DNA of 64,000 nt, taken from Microbacterium oryzae. Lineage in GTDB: Bacteria > Actinomycetota > Actinomycetes > Actinomycetales > Microbacteriaceae. Below the pieces are notes generated by a model, which was given only the letters and a program-made list of their open reading frames with translations, did no database searches and had not been told where the DNA came from. Shown piece after piece: positions 34,804 to 44,039 of this stretch. Position numbers and translations under genes: made by a program. Every line of letters starts with the position of its first letter. Position 1 is the stretch's first letter. Location of the stretch: contig NZ_CP032550.1 of NCBI RefSeq assembly GCF_009735645.1, positions 1,736,001 through 1,800,000 on the forward strand, in the 5' to 3' direction.

Positions 34804-35856
34804 CTACTCCGTCTCGAACGGGAAGCGCACGCCGAGCGCCGAGCGCCACCGGTCGAGCGTCCGCACGGTCGCGAGAGTCTCCGCGTGCGTCATCTCGGCC
34901 GCCTCGCCGGTGCCGTCCGCCAGCGCGGCGAGCACCGCGCGCGCCTCGAGGGCGTAGGCGGGGGCCGGATCGATCTCGATGACCTGGGCACCGTCATCCG
35001 CAGTGGCGACCTCGATGGTCGTCGCGCCCGTCGGCGTCCACGGGTCGGCGATGCGGATGCGCCCCTGCTCGCCGAGGACCGTCACGTCGTTCGGCGCGTT
35101 CACGCGCACGCCCGTCGAGAGGGTCGCGGTGATGCCGCCGCGGTAGGTCGCGCGGGCGACCGCCCATTCGTCGACCCCGGTCGGGCCGACGACGCCGGCG
35201 GCCGAGAAGACGAGCGGCTCCGCGGCATGCATGCCCTCCGCTGCGTCGACGATCGCCGCCGCCATCGTCACCGGGTAGCCGCCGACGTCGAGAATGCCGC
35301 CGCCCGCCACGGCGGGGTCGAACAGCCGCCCCTCGCGCTCGGGCATCGCGAACGCGAACGCCGCGTCGATGTGGAGCACCCGCCCGATCGCGCCGTCGCG
35401 GATGAGATCGAGCACCGCGCGGGTCTGCGGGTGGAACCGGTACATGTACGCCTCGACGAGCGGCACGGCCGCGCCGCGAGCCTCGCTGACGAGGGCGGCG
35501 GTGGTGGCCTCGTTCACCGACAGCGGCTTCTCGCACAGCACGGCCTTGCCGGCGCGGATGGCCGCGCTCACGAGATCGGGATGGGCCGTGTGCACGGCGG
35601 AGACGTAGACCGCGCGCACGCGCGGATCGGCGAGCGCCTCCTCGTATGAGCCGGCGAAGACGTCGGCGTCACCGCTCGCCTCCGCCTCGTCCGCGAACAC
35701 GCGCGCCCGCCCCGGGTCGGAGCTGCCGACCGCGACGATCCCGCCGCCGGTCGAGGAGAGATCGGCCAGGAACCGCCGTGCGATCTGCCCCGGGCCGAGC
35801 ACGGCCCATCCGCCCGTCGTCGCGCTCGAAGCCGGGTTCGTCTCGGGAGAGCTCAT
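34804..35856 (-). CDS. Gfo/Idh/MocA family oxidoreductase
   Basis: 350 aa from ATG 35856 (GAAAGGACGACG upstream; the longer frame to 35931 is unsupported). N-terminal Rossmann fold (WAVLGPGQIARRF), the EKP motif in AVLCEKPLSVNEA (about residues 108-120), and C-terminal domain with GGGILDVGGYPV. These resemble dihydrodiol dehydrogenase-like sugar oxidoreductases. NAD(P)-dependent oxidation of a sugar or polyol; substrate unknown. Convergent with rtcB, 9 bp between the genes. Confidence 0.9.
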   Translation of the reverse strand: MSSPETNPASSATTGGWAVLGPGQIARRFLADLSSTGGGIVAVGSSDPGRARVFADEAEASGDADVFAGSYEEALADPRVRAVYVSAVHTAHPDLVSAAIRAGKAVLCEKPLSVNEATTAALVSEARGAAVPLVEAYMYRFHPQTRAVLDLIRDGAIGRVLHIDAAFAFAMPEREGRLFDPAVAGGGILDVGGYPVTMAAAIVDAAEGMHAAEPLVFSAAGVVGPTGVDEWAVARATYRGGITATLSTGVRVNAPNDVTVLGEQGRIRIADPWTPTGATTIEVATADDGAQVIEIDPAPAYALEARAVLAALADGTGEAAEMTHAETLATVRTLDRWRSALGVRFPFETE

Positions 35857-35943
35857 CGTCGTCCTTTCGAGGGGAGCCGCGCGGTCGCCGCCGATGGGGC
35901 CCACCCTAGGGGCGACGGGAGGCGCGGGCAAAACCTCCTCGAC

Positions 35944-36492
35944 TCAGTCGCTCGCGCGCGCCGGCACCTCGTGGATGGCCGTGCTGACGTTCGCACCGTT
36001 CAGCTCGAGATAGAGATGGCCCTCGGTCACCGAGACGGACATCGTATTGCGACGCTCGATGGCCGCGGTGGCGTCGTCGATGAAGCCGGGGTCGAAGCTC
36101 CGCAGCACGATGTCCTCGGCGCGGTGGATCGTCTTTCCCGCCCACGCGGCGAGCAGCCGCGCCGGGTCGCGGTGTGTGTAGACCGCGGTGCGCTCAGCGA
36201 GCTTGCTCGCGTAGTGGAGGCGCTCGGCGTCGGGAGCGCCGACCTCGATCCACGCGGTGATCGCGCCGGTGAGGTCGCGGACGATGACGGCGGGCTCGTC
36301 CGTCGACGAGATCCCCTCGCCGAACGCGATCCCCTCCTCGTACTCGAGGCAGTACGCGAGCACGCGGGTCAGCATGTAGGCGTCGGTCTCCGACGGATGC
36401 CGCGCGACGCGCAGGTTCAGCTCGTCGTAGACGCCGCGATCGACGTCGGCCAGCTGCACCGTGAAGGTGTGGATCATCGCGCCGATCGCCAT
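35944..36492 (-). CDS. YaeQ family protein
   Basis: 182 aa. YaeQ family landmarks: ATIHTFxVQLADVDRGVYDxL-like N-terminus (MIHTFTVQLADVDRGVY), ARHPSETDAYMLTRVLAYCL, GISSTDEPAVIV and WIEVGAPDAERLHYASK. YaeQ has a PD-(D/E)XK nuclease-like fold, but its biological role is not settled. ATG 36492 was chosen to fit the family N-terminus. Upstream is the APC permease gene on the same strand. Confidence 0.88.
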   Translation of the reverse strand: MAIGAMIHTFTVQLADVDRGVYDELNLRVARHPSETDAYMLTRVLAYCLEYEEGIAFGEGISSTDEPAVIVRDLTGAITAWIEVGAPDAERLHYASKLAERTAVYTHRDPARLLAAWAGKTIHRAEDIVLRSFDPGFIDDATAAIERRNTMSVSVTEGHLYLELNGANVSTAIHEVPARASD

Positions 36493-36541
36493 AGCGACCG
36501 AGCCTACCGGGCGCGGGTGCGAAGCCCGCGCCCGGCGAGCC

Positions 36542-37849
36542 TCAGCTGCGCTTGCTCGTGGCGCGCGCGATGAAGAACAGCACCACGCCGACGGCGATCG
36601 CGATGGCGCCGAACAGCCAGACCCGGCCATCCTGCTGGGTGAGGAGCAGGATGCACGACGCGATGCCCAGCACGGGGACGAACGTCCAGACCCGGAAGTG
36701 CTCGTGCTCGACCTTGTCGCGGCGCAGCACGAGCACCGAGATGTTGGCGCTCAGGAAGACGAACAGCAGCAGCAGCACGACGGTCTCCGCCAGCAGCGCG
36801 AGGTCACCGAGCAGCGTCAGCAGCATGGCGATGAGGGTCGTGACGAGGATGGCCACCCACGGCGTCTTGCGCTGGGGCAGCACCTTCGCGAACACGGCCG
36901 GCAGGAGGCCCTGCTCGCCCATGCCGTAGGTGAGGCGGCTGGCCATGATCATCGTGAGCAGCGCGCCGTTCGCGACGGCGACGAGGGCGATGAGGCTGAA
37001 CAGCCACGACGGGATGGCCATGCCGCTCGCCTCGACGACCTCGAGGAGCGGTCCGCTCGACTTCGTGAGCTCATCGGCGGGCAGGGCGATCGAGCTCGCG
37101 AGCCCGACGAGGATGTAGACCACGCCGGCGGTGAGGAGCGAGCCGAACAGTGCGCGCGGGTAGTCGCGGCGGGGGTTCTTGACCTCCTCGATGACGTTGG
37201 CCGACGTCTCGAATCCGACGAACGAGTAGTACGCCACGATGGCGCCGGCGAGCACCGCGCTCGCGGCCGACGTGCCCTCCGGCAGCTGCGTCACGCGCGA
37301 CACGTCGCCCGCGCCGCCGCCGAGGATCAGCGCGCCGGCCGCGACGACGATGACGAGACCGCTGAGCTCGATGATCGTCATGACGAGGTTCGCGCCCATC
37401 GACTCGCGGATGCCGCGGGCGTTGAGAGCCGCGACCACCGCGAGGAACACGACCGCCACGAGCGGTGCGGGCAGATCGATGAAGGTGCTGAAGTAGTCGC
37501 CGGCGAAGGCGAGCGCGAGCCCGGCCGCACTCACGACGCCCGCGGCGAGCATCGAGAACCCGACGAGGAACGACACGATCGGGCTGCGGAACGCGCGCTC
37601 GGCGAACACCGCCGCGCCGCCCGCCTTGGGGTACTTCGTGACGAGCTCCGCGTACGACCCGGCGGTGAGCAGGGCCAGCAGCAGGGCGACCAGCAGCGGC
37701 GCCCAGAGCGCCCCGCCCACGTCGCCGGCCAGCACGCCCATGAGGGCGTAGATGCCGGCGCCGAGCACGTCGCCGAGGATGAACGCGAACAGCAGCGGGC
37801 CGGTGATGCCCCTTCGCAGCTTGGTGTCGGGGGCGGTGTCCTGCGTCAT
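36542..37849 (-). CDS. APC family amino acid permease
   Basis: 435 aa with about 12 helices. ITGPLLFAFILGDVLGAGIYALMG is the TM1 signature with the unwound GAG; later FVGFETSANVIEEVKNPRRDYPRA is the TM6 and loop region typical of APC carriers (CAT/YkbA-like). Start ATG 37849. Imports or exchanges an amino acid; the substrate is unknown. Distinct from the AAT-type permease at 23.5 kb. Confidence 0.9.
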   Translation of the reverse strand: MTQDTAPDTKLRRGITGPLLFAFILGDVLGAGIYALMGVLAGDVGGALWAPLLVALLLALLTAGSYAELVTKYPKAGGAAVFAERAFRSPIVSFLVGFSMLAAGVVSAAGLALAFAGDYFSTFIDLPAPLVAVVFLAVVAALNARGIRESMGANLVMTIIELSGLVIVVAAGALILGGGAGDVSRVTQLPEGTSAASAVLAGAIVAYYSFVGFETSANVIEEVKNPRRDYPRALFGSLLTAGVVYILVGLASSIALPADELTKSSGPLLEVVEASGMAIPSWLFSLIALVAVANGALLTMIMASRLTYGMGEQGLLPAVFAKVLPQRKTPWVAILVTTLIAMLLTLLGDLALLAETVVLLLLFVFLSANISVLVLRRDKVEHEHFRVWTFVPVLGIASCILLLTQQDGRVWLFGAIAIAVGVVLFFIARATSKRS

Positions 37850-37958
37850 GCTGTCTCCTCGTGCTCGCGCCTCCGTCAGAGGCGTCCACCGAAGATGCTG
37901 TCGGATGGCCGTGGCCGCTGTCGCGCCCTTGACCCTGCGTGCGGGTTGTGGGTAGGGG

Positions 37959-38402
37959 TCAGCTGCCGCGCTTCTGCAGCTCGCGATTGATCGCGCGCAT
38001 CCCGGTCTCGAGCGCGCGCAGCTCCTCGAGCGACAGCGCGTCCAGCACATCCTTCCCGAGCTCGGGACGTGCGCCCAGGATCTCCCGGACCGCCGCCCGT
38101 GCGCGATCCGTGGGACGGAGCCGACGCACCCGCTGATCACCGCCATCCTGAACCCGATCGAGCAGCCCCTGCTCGACCAGTCGCTCGACCAGCTTCGACA
38201 TCGTCGCGAGGGAGACGCCGAAGAGGTCGCTCAGCCCGCTGACCGTCGCGCTCTCGTTCACGACCACCGCGGCGAGCGTCTTCAGCTGCTGGATGGTGAG
38301 CGTCGTCTCATGCAGGGATCCCACGACCCGCGGAATGGAACGGACCGAGAGGGCGACGGTCAGCGTCTCCAGGCTCCGCCGCACCTCGTCTCGCTCGTCC
38401 AT
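37959..38402 (-). CDS. MarR family transcriptional regulator
   Basis: 147 aa. Winged HTH with LTIQQLKTLAAVV, SGLSDLFGVSLATMSKLVERLVEQGLL (about residues 54-80) and the wing DQRVRRLRPTDRAR. Start ATG 38402 matches usual MarR length. Divergent from the BVMO-SDR genes with a 94-bp shared region that holds an inverted repeat, so it probably controls these catabolic genes in response to a small molecule. Confidence 0.9.
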   Translation of the reverse strand: MDERDEVRRSLETLTVALSVRSIPRVVGSLHETTLTIQQLKTLAAVVVNESATVSGLSDLFGVSLATMSKLVERLVEQGLLDRVQDGGDQRVRRLRPTDRARAAVREILGARPELGKDVLDALSLEELRALETGMRAINRELQKRGS

Positions 38403-38456
38403 CTCCCCACGGTAACCGCCGGGGCGGATTTCCAGCCAAGGCATAGCCGAAATAAC

Positions 38457-38471
38457 TTAGCTTTGGGCTAA
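38457..38471. promoter_or_regulatory. Candidate MarR operator
   Basis: TTAGC-TTTGG-GCTAA (38457-38471) within AT-rich AACTTAGCTTTGGGCTAACTT, in the divergent region between the marR-type gene and the monooxygenase. Its position 26 bp from the monooxygenase start fits repression. Confidence 0.5.
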
Positions 38472-38496
38472 CTTCATGGAGGGGGAAGGAACCACG

Positions 38497-40326
38497 ATGA
38501 CCGAGAGCACTTCGATCGACCTCGACGCGATCCGCGAGAAGTACCGGCAGGAGCGCGATCGCCGAATCCGTCCGGATGGTGCGGGCCAGTACCGCCGTGC
38601 CGCCGGCGAGTTCGGGTACTACGCCACCGATCCGTACACGGAGCGGGAGGAGCGCGCGCCGAAGACCGACCGCGTGGAGGCGCTCGTGATCGGCGCCGGC
38701 TTCGGCGGTCTGCTCACCGGCGCGTTCCTCCGCGACGCGGGCGTCGAGTCGATCCGCCTGATGGACGAGGCCGGCGACGTCGGTGGCACCTGGTATTGGA
38801 ACCGCTACCCGGGCGTCCGCTGCGACATCGAGTCCTACGTCTACATGCCGCTCCTCGAGGAGACCGGCGCGATGCCCACCGAGCGCTACGCGACGGGAGA
38901 GGAGATCCGACAGCACGCCATCCGCATCGCCCGCCATTACGACCTCTATCGCGACACGCTCTTCCAGACTCGCGCCACCAGCCTCGTCTGGAACGAGGAC
39001 GAGACCGAGTGGGAGGTCGAGACCGACCGCGGCGATCGCTTCCGGGCCCGCTACGTCATCACCTCCTCGGGAACGCTCACGCAGCCGAAGCTGCCGGGCA
39101 TCCCGGGCATCGAGACGTTCCGCGGCCACACCTTCCACACGAGCCGCTGGGACTACGGCTACACGGGCGGCAGCGCGGACGGAGACCTGATCGGACTGCA
39201 CGACAAGCGCGTCGCCGTCATCGGGACGGGTGCGACCGGGCTGCAGGTCATCCCGCACCTCGCCGAGCACGCGAAGGAGCTGTACGTCCTGCAGCGCACA
39301 CCGTCGACCGTCGACGTGCGCGACAACCGTCCGACCGACTGGGAGTGGGCGACGAGCCTGCAGCCCGGATGGCAGCGCGAGCGGATGGAGAACTTCCTCC
39401 AGGTGCTGGCGGGCGAACCCGTCGACGAGTCGCTCGTGACTGACGGCTGGACGAAGACGACGAGCCTGCAGCGGCACATCCTCTCCGGCTCGGTCGACCA
39501 GGGGGTGTCGGACGAGGAGCGCGAGCGCCAGGACGAGATCGACGACGCCCTGACGATGGAGCGCATCCGCGCGCGCGTGGATGAGATCGTGACGGATCCG
39601 GCCACGGCCGAGGCTCTCAAGCCCTGGTACCGCTACATGTGCAAGCGGCCCGGCTTCAGCGACCTCTACCTGCAGGCCTTCAACCGCCCGAACGTCACGC
39701 TCGTCGACACCGCCGACTTCCACGGCGTCACGGGCATGACCGAGAACGCGGTGCTCGTCGGAGACGACGCGTACGAGGTCGACTGCGTCGTCTTCGCCAC
39801 CGGATTCGAGACCGGCGTCTCGGGCGTCGTCTCCGGCACGCTTCCCGTCGCGGGTCGCGATGGCGTGCAGCTGCTGCAGGCGTGGGGCCGCGGACCGCGC
39901 ACCCTCCACGGGTTCTTCACGCACGGCTTCCCGAACCTCTTCCAGCTCGGGCCGATGCAGAACGCGAACTCCGTCAACTTCGTGCACATCCTGCAGGAGC
40001 AGGCCGAGCACATCGCCGCGATCATCGCGCGCGCCGACGCCGACGACGCCCGCTGGGTGGAGCCGACAGCGGAGGCGGAGGCCGGATGGGTGCAGACGGT
40101 TTTCGCGACCGCCCGCGACGTTTCCGCGTTCCAGGCGGAGTGCACACCGGGCTACTACAACGGCGAGGGCACGCAGGCGATCACGGGATTGACCTACTCC
40201 CCCGGTCCCGTCGACTTTCATCGCCTTCTCCGAGAATGGCGAGCCGGAGACATGAGCGACGTCCTCGTGCGAGATGACGACGACGCCCGCCTCCGCCAGC
40301 GCGATCTCGCCGGGGTGGCCTCGTGA
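38497..40326 (+). CDS. Flavin-containing Baeyer-Villiger-type monooxygenase
   Basis: 609 aa, long form with an about 55-residue N-terminal extension. FAD site LVIGAGFGG (about residues 63-71), the BVMO fingerprint FRGHTFHTSRWD (F-x-G-x3-H-x3-[WD], about 208-219), NADPH site VIGTGATG, and the GDVGGTWYWNRYPGVRCD block. It inserts oxygen next to a ketone to give an ester or lactone with NADPH and O2. GGGGGAAGGA precedes the ATG at 38497. Next to an SDR that could supply the ketone, so the pair probably degrades a cyclic or branched alcohol. Confidence 0.92.
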   Translation: MTESTSIDLDAIREKYRQERDRRIRPDGAGQYRRAAGEFGYYATDPYTEREERAPKTDRVEALVIGAGFGGLLTGAFLRDAGVESIRLMDEAGDVGGTWYWNRYPGVRCDIESYVYMPLLEETGAMPTERYATGEEIRQHAIRIARHYDLYRDTLFQTRATSLVWNEDETEWEVETDRGDRFRARYVITSSGTLTQPKLPGIPGIETFRGHTFHTSRWDYGYTGGSADGDLIGLHDKRVAVIGTGATGLQVIPHLAEHAKELYVLQRTPSTVDVRDNRPTDWEWATSLQPGWQRERMENFLQVLAGEPVDESLVTDGWTKTTSLQRHILSGSVDQGVSDEERERQDEIDDALTMERIRARVDEIVTDPATAEALKPWYRYMCKRPGFSDLYLQAFNRPNVTLVDTADFHGVTGMTENAVLVGDDAYEVDCVVFATGFETGVSGVVSGTLPVAGRDGVQLLQAWGRGPRTLHGFFTHGFPNLFQLGPMQNANSVNFVHILQEQAEHIAAIIARADADDARWVEPTAEAEAGWVQTVFATARDVSAFQAECTPGYYNGEGTQAITGLTYSPGPVDFHRLLREWRAGDMSDVLVRDDDDARLRQRDLAGVAS

Positions 40327-40391
40327 CGCGACCCGCGCCATCCCCGCTCTTCCGCCGCACCTGCGGCTGAACCCACCCGAAAGGAACACGC

Positions 40392-41393
40392 ATGGCACTC
40401 ACTGCGAACTCGACCATCGGCGAGTGGCTCGACAGCCCCGTCGGCGGCCCCCTCGTCGAGGGGCTCCTCGCGCAGACCGGCGGCTCGGCGGAGGCGCTCG
40501 CGCCCGTCCGGGGCCTGCCGCTGCAGCAGCTCGTCTCGCTCAGCCAGGGGCAGATGCCCCAGAGCGTGATCGATGGACTCGTCCTCGAGGCCAACGACGG
40601 CATCGCTCCCGAGGAGGAGGCGAGCGCGGGCTGGCAGGAGCGCATCACGCCCGAGCGCTTCGCGGGTAAGACGATCGTCGTCACCGGCGCCGCATCCGGC
40701 ATCGGCCGCGCCACCGCCTCGCGCATCGCCCGCGAGGGCGGCCGGGTCATCGCGGTGGACATCTCCGCCGACCGCCTCGCCGAGTTCCAGGCGTCGCTCC
40801 CCGAGGCCGACGTCACGGTCGTGTCCGGCGACATCACGAAGCAGGAGTCGGTCGACGAGATCGTCGCGGCCGCCGGCCAGCGCATCGACGGACTCGCGAA
40901 CGTCGCCGGCATCAACGACGACTTCTCGCCGTTGCACGAGACGAGCGACGCGACGTGGGAGCGCGTGATGGGCGTGAACGTGACGGGCGCCTTCAAGCTC
41001 ACCCGCGCCGTGCTCCCGGCGATGATCGATGCCGGCCGCGGCGCCGTCCTCAACGTCGCCAGCGAGGCCGGCCTCCGCGGCAACGCATCGGGCAACGCCT
41101 ACACGACCTCGAAGCACGCCGTGGTCGGCATGACGAAGTCGGCCGCGTTCATGTACGGCCCGAGGGGCATCCGCGTCAACGCGGTGGCTCCGGGCGGCGT
41201 CGCCACGGGCATCCCCTTCCCCCCGAACGTGTCGCAGGCGGGCTCCGCGCGGCTGCACCCGTTCCAGAGCCAGATCCCCACGGTCGCGACGGCCGAGGAG
41301 CTCGCCGCGTCGATCACCTTCCTGCTCTCCGACGACGCCGTGAACATCAACGGCGCCATCCTCGCCTCCGATGGCGGATGGTCGGTGCAGTAG
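40392..41393 (+). CDS. SDR family alcohol dehydrogenase with N-terminal extension
   Basis: 333 aa. The catalytic SDR core starts only at about residue 95: TGAASGIG (about 99-106), NVAG, Ser in NVASEAGL, and YTTSK. The first 90 residues (IGEWLDSPVGGPLVEGLLAQTG and onward) are an extra domain with Leu-rich helices not found in simple SDRs. It likely oxidises an alcohol to the ketone used by the monooxygenase 65 bp upstream. GAAAGGAAC before the ATG serves as the ribosome site. Confidence 0.88.
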   Translation: MALTANSTIGEWLDSPVGGPLVEGLLAQTGGSAEALAPVRGLPLQQLVSLSQGQMPQSVIDGLVLEANDGIAPEEEASAGWQERITPERFAGKTIVVTGAASGIGRATASRIAREGGRVIAVDISADRLAEFQASLPEADVTVVSGDITKQESVDEIVAAAGQRIDGLANVAGINDDFSPLHETSDATWERVMGVNVTGAFKLTRAVLPAMIDAGRGAVLNVASEAGLRGNASGNAYTTSKHAVVGMTKSAAFMYGPRGIRVNAVAPGGVATGIPFPPNVSQAGSARLHPFQSQIPTVATAEELAASITFLLSDDAVNINGAILASDGGWSVQ

Positions 41394-41408
41394 GTCTCGG
41401 ATGACCGA

Positions 41409-41443
41409 AGGCGGGGCGGGTGCGATACGCACCCGCCCCGCCT
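41409..41443 (+). terminator. Terminator of the monooxygenase-SDR operon
   Basis: Perfect 16-bp stem (41409-41424 with 41428-41443), ATA loop, then CTC; 15 bp after the SDR stop. Confidence 0.85.
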
Positions 41444-41553
41444 CTCACGTCGCGGCTCGCGTGCGCGTTCGGTCGCGTAGCCCTCCCCCGCGCGGGAATC
41501 AAGCCGCGGCCGATCTGCCGCGTCGCGCGAGGGTCGTCGTTAGGGTCGTTCTC

Positions 41554-42015
41554 ATGGTGAGAGGTCACATCACGCTCGCAGCCGTCGCGGCGCTCGCCGT
41601 GCTGCTGACCGGCTGCTCGATCCACATCCCCGCCGATCCTCACGGCACGCTCGACCGTGCGCAGGGCGGCGTCCTCCGCGTCGGCGCGACCGAGAATCCG
41701 CCCTGGGTCGAGGTGGATGAGGGCACGGAGCCGACCGGCTCCGAGGTCGACCTCGTCGACGAATTCGCGGATGGCCAGGGGGCCGATGTCGAATGGACCA
41801 CCGGCAGCGAGGCGGTGCTGATGGACGCCCTCGACCGCGGCGAGCTCGACATGGTCGTCGGCGGCTTCCTCGACGACACCCCGTGGGCGGAGAAGGGCGC
41901 CGTCACCTTCCCCTACACCGCGGACGGGCCCGACAAGCACGTGATGATCGTTCGGATGGGCGAGAACCGGCTCCTCGTCACCCTCGAGGAGTTCCTGTAC
42001 GAGGAGGCGTCATGA
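41554..42015 (+). CDS. Lipoprotein resembling an amino-acid-type solute-binding domain
   Basis: 153 aa. Signal peptide with lipobox VLLTGC (Cys about residue 21). The mature part, LRVGATENPPWVEV and GSEVDLVDEFADGQGADVEWTTGSE, is the beginning of family 3 (amino acid) solute-binding proteins, but the second lobe is missing (usual 230-280 aa), so it may be a short relative. TAGGGT at 41541-41546 lies 7 nt before the ATG, suggesting leaderless mRNA. Its stop overlaps the start of the CDF transporter (ATGA), an unusual pairing. Confidence 0.78.
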   Translation: MVRGHITLAAVAALAVLLTGCSIHIPADPHGTLDRAQGGVLRVGATENPPWVEVDEGTEPTGSEVDLVDEFADGQGADVEWTTGSEAVLMDALDRGELDMVVGGFLDDTPWAEKGAVTFPYTADGPDKHVMIVRMGENRLLVTLEEFLYEEAS

Positions 42016-43010
42016 CCGCGCGCTTCGGACGCACCGAGCTGCCCGAACGGCAGGAGCAGGCCCTGCGGAAGGCCGTCCGCTTCGAGTGGTACACGCTCGT
42101 GTTCCTCGCCATCACCATCACCATGGTCTATCTCGTGATGGGCAGCTCGCAGGCGATGAAGGCCGCGTGGATCGAGGACCTGCTCTCGCTCACACCGCCG
42201 ATCGCGTTCCTGATCGCGGTGCGCATCGTCAACCGGCGACCCACCGAGAAGTACCCCTACGGCTACCACCGGGCCGTCGGCGTCGCGCACCTCGTCGCCG
42301 GCGTCGCGCTCTTCGCGATGGGCGTCTTCCTCATCATCGACTCGGCCTCCGGGCTCATCAGCGCGGAGCATCCGCCGATCGGCTCCATCGTGCTCTTCGG
42401 TCAGCCGATCTGGCTGGGGTGGCTGATGATGATCGCGATGGCGCTGACCATCCCGCTGCCGATCTACTTCGGCAAGGTGAAGATGCGGCTCGCTCGCGAC
42501 CTGCACGACAAGGTGCTGTATGCCGACGCCGACATGAACAAGGCCGACTGGATGACCGCGGCCGGGTCGATCGTCGGCGTCGCGGGGATCGGGCTGGGGT
42601 TCTGGTGGGCGGACTCCGCCGCCGCGCTCTTCATCGCCGCGAGCATCGTGTCCGACGGCGTCAAGAACATGCGGGCGGCCATCACCGACCTCATCGACAC
42701 GCGGGCCACGACCTTCGACGACGGGAGGCCCCATCCCGTCGCCGGCCAGGTGGACACCTACCTGCGCGATCTGTCCTGGGTGGAGAAGGCCGGCAGCCGC
42801 ATGCGGGACCAGGGCCACGTCTTCCACGTCGAATCGTTCGTCGTGCCGCGGAAGGGCAAGACGCCGAGCCTCACTCAGCTCATGGAGGCGCGGAACGCCT
42901 GCGTTGATCTGGACTGGCGCGTGCAGGACATCGTGATCGTCCCCATCGACGAGCTGCCGGAGGAGGTCGGCGGCTCCGACGACTCCCGCCAGTCCGAGCG
43001 CAGTCGCTGA
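42012..43010 (+). CDS. Cation diffusion facilitator (CDF) family transporter
   Basis: 332 aa, about six hydrophobic helices and a cytoplasmic C-terminal domain. Family features: WIEDLLSLTPP in TM2, YPYGYHRAVGVAHL before TM3, and YADADMNKADWMTAAGS in TM5 with the metal-site Asp residues. CDF proteins export Zn, Fe, Mn or Co using the proton gradient. Translationally coupled to the short lipoprotein. The metal cannot be named from sequence. Confidence 0.85.
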   Translation: MTARFGRTELPERQEQALRKAVRFEWYTLVFLAITITMVYLVMGSSQAMKAAWIEDLLSLTPPIAFLIAVRIVNRRPTEKYPYGYHRAVGVAHLVAGVALFAMGVFLIIDSASGLISAEHPPIGSIVLFGQPIWLGWLMMIAMALTIPLPIYFGKVKMRLARDLHDKVLYADADMNKADWMTAAGSIVGVAGIGLGFWWADSAAALFIAASIVSDGVKNMRAAITDLIDTRATTFDDGRPHPVAGQVDTYLRDLSWVEKAGSRMRDQGHVFHVESFVVPRKGKTPSLTQLMEARNACVDLDWRVQDIVIVPIDELPEEVGGSDDSRQSERSR

Positions 43011-43036
43011 GGATCCCTCGCGCGACCGCGACCGGT

Positions 43037-43261
43037 TCAGACCGTCCGGCGGTTCTTCCGGCGGGTGAGGAGGACGGCGCCGCCCATCGCCAGGACCATC
43101 GCGACCGGCAGCGCAATCGCCATCGGCAGGCCGAACGGCACCCCGGCGAGGGCGGCGATGGCGAAGGTCGCGGCCATGCCGACCCCCATGCCCGCACCGG
43201 TCATGGCGCTCATGATGGTCGGGTCGATGAAGGGGGTGCGGGTGCTCTGCTGCGTGTTCAT
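43037..43261 (-). CDS. Small two-TM membrane protein
   Basis: 74 aa. Two hydrophobic helices (about 18-42 and 45-64) and a basic C-terminus TRRKNRRTV. GGTGAGGAT before the ATG is a fair ribosome site. Runs opposite to the CDF gene. No recognised family. Confidence 0.6.
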   Translation of the reverse strand: MNTQQSTRTPFIDPTIMSAMTGAGMGVGMAATFAIAALAGVPFGLPMAIALPVAMVLAMGGAVLLTRRKNRRTV

Positions 43262-43347
43262 ATCCTCACCGTACGAACCCGGCGCGACCACGACCATCCG
43301 CCGCCCGCCGGAATCTCGACCCGCCCCTCCCCCATGAGGAGGAGGTC

Positions 43348-44013
43348 TCACTCCCCCGGGCGGTGACGGATCATCGACGTGCCGATCGCCAGCGCGACGC
43401 CGCCGAGCACGACCCCGCACCATCCGTTGTAGCGCGACGGGTCCTGCCATGGCCCGAAGATCGACAGCAGTGCGGTCTGCGCGAGGACGAGGAGCACGAG
43501 CGCCGCGGCCATGTTGCCGAGCTTGACCGCGCGCATGAGCACGTCGCCGAGCCGTCGAGCGGAGAAGAAGCCGTGGATGGCGAGACCGAGCTCCACCAGC
43601 GCGATCACGGCGAGGGCGATCGCGATGTACCGGTCGTACCCGACGCGCACCTGCTCGCCGAGCGCGAGCGGGATGCACGCGACGGTGTAGACGGCTGCCA
43701 TCGAGGTGAGCAGGATTCCCGAGATGCGATACGTCCGCATCGCCGCCTCGGTGCCGTGCCCGCCCTCCTCGCTCCGATGCGCGCGCACCACGAGGATCTT
43801 CACCGCGGCCATCCCGAGCGTGAAGAGCACGTTGGCCGCGATGAACGTGGAGAAGTGCCCGAGCAGGACGAGGGTCTTTGACCCCGCCACCGCGACGTGC
43901 ACGGGCACGGCGGCTGCGGCCAGCACCACGTTCCGTCGCCCGGTGTCCTTCATCGCGGATGCGAGCCGCCGCATGTGCGGTGTCGCATCCGGGGTGTCGA
44001 CTCCTGCGGGCAT
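43348..44013 (-). CDS. Conserved membrane protein, six TM
   Basis: 221 aa from ATG 44013 (the frame extends upstream without support). Six hydrophobic helices and a cytoplasmic N-terminus. HRPGE C-terminus. The ISGILLTSMAAVYTVACIPLALG stretch is helical. I recognise no family or catalytic residue. Confidence 0.65.
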   Translation of the reverse strand: MPAGVDTPDATPHMRRLASAMKDTGRRNVVLAAAAVPVHVAVAGSKTLVLLGHFSTFIAANVLFTLGMAAVKILVVRAHRSEEGGHGTEAAMRTYRISGILLTSMAAVYTVACIPLALGEQVRVGYDRYIAIALAVIALVELGLAIHGFFSARRLGDVLMRAVKLGNMAAALVLLVLAQTALLSIFGPWQDPSRYNGWCGVVLGGVALAIGTSMIRHRPGE

Positions 44014-44039
44014 CCTCCGACAGTAACGCGCTCGGCTGA

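Noticed and set aside
33105-34982. Long plus-strand frame across the second ATPase and rtcB
   Set aside because: Shadow of two well-identified genes in another frame; Arg/Ala/Pro-biased with no domain.
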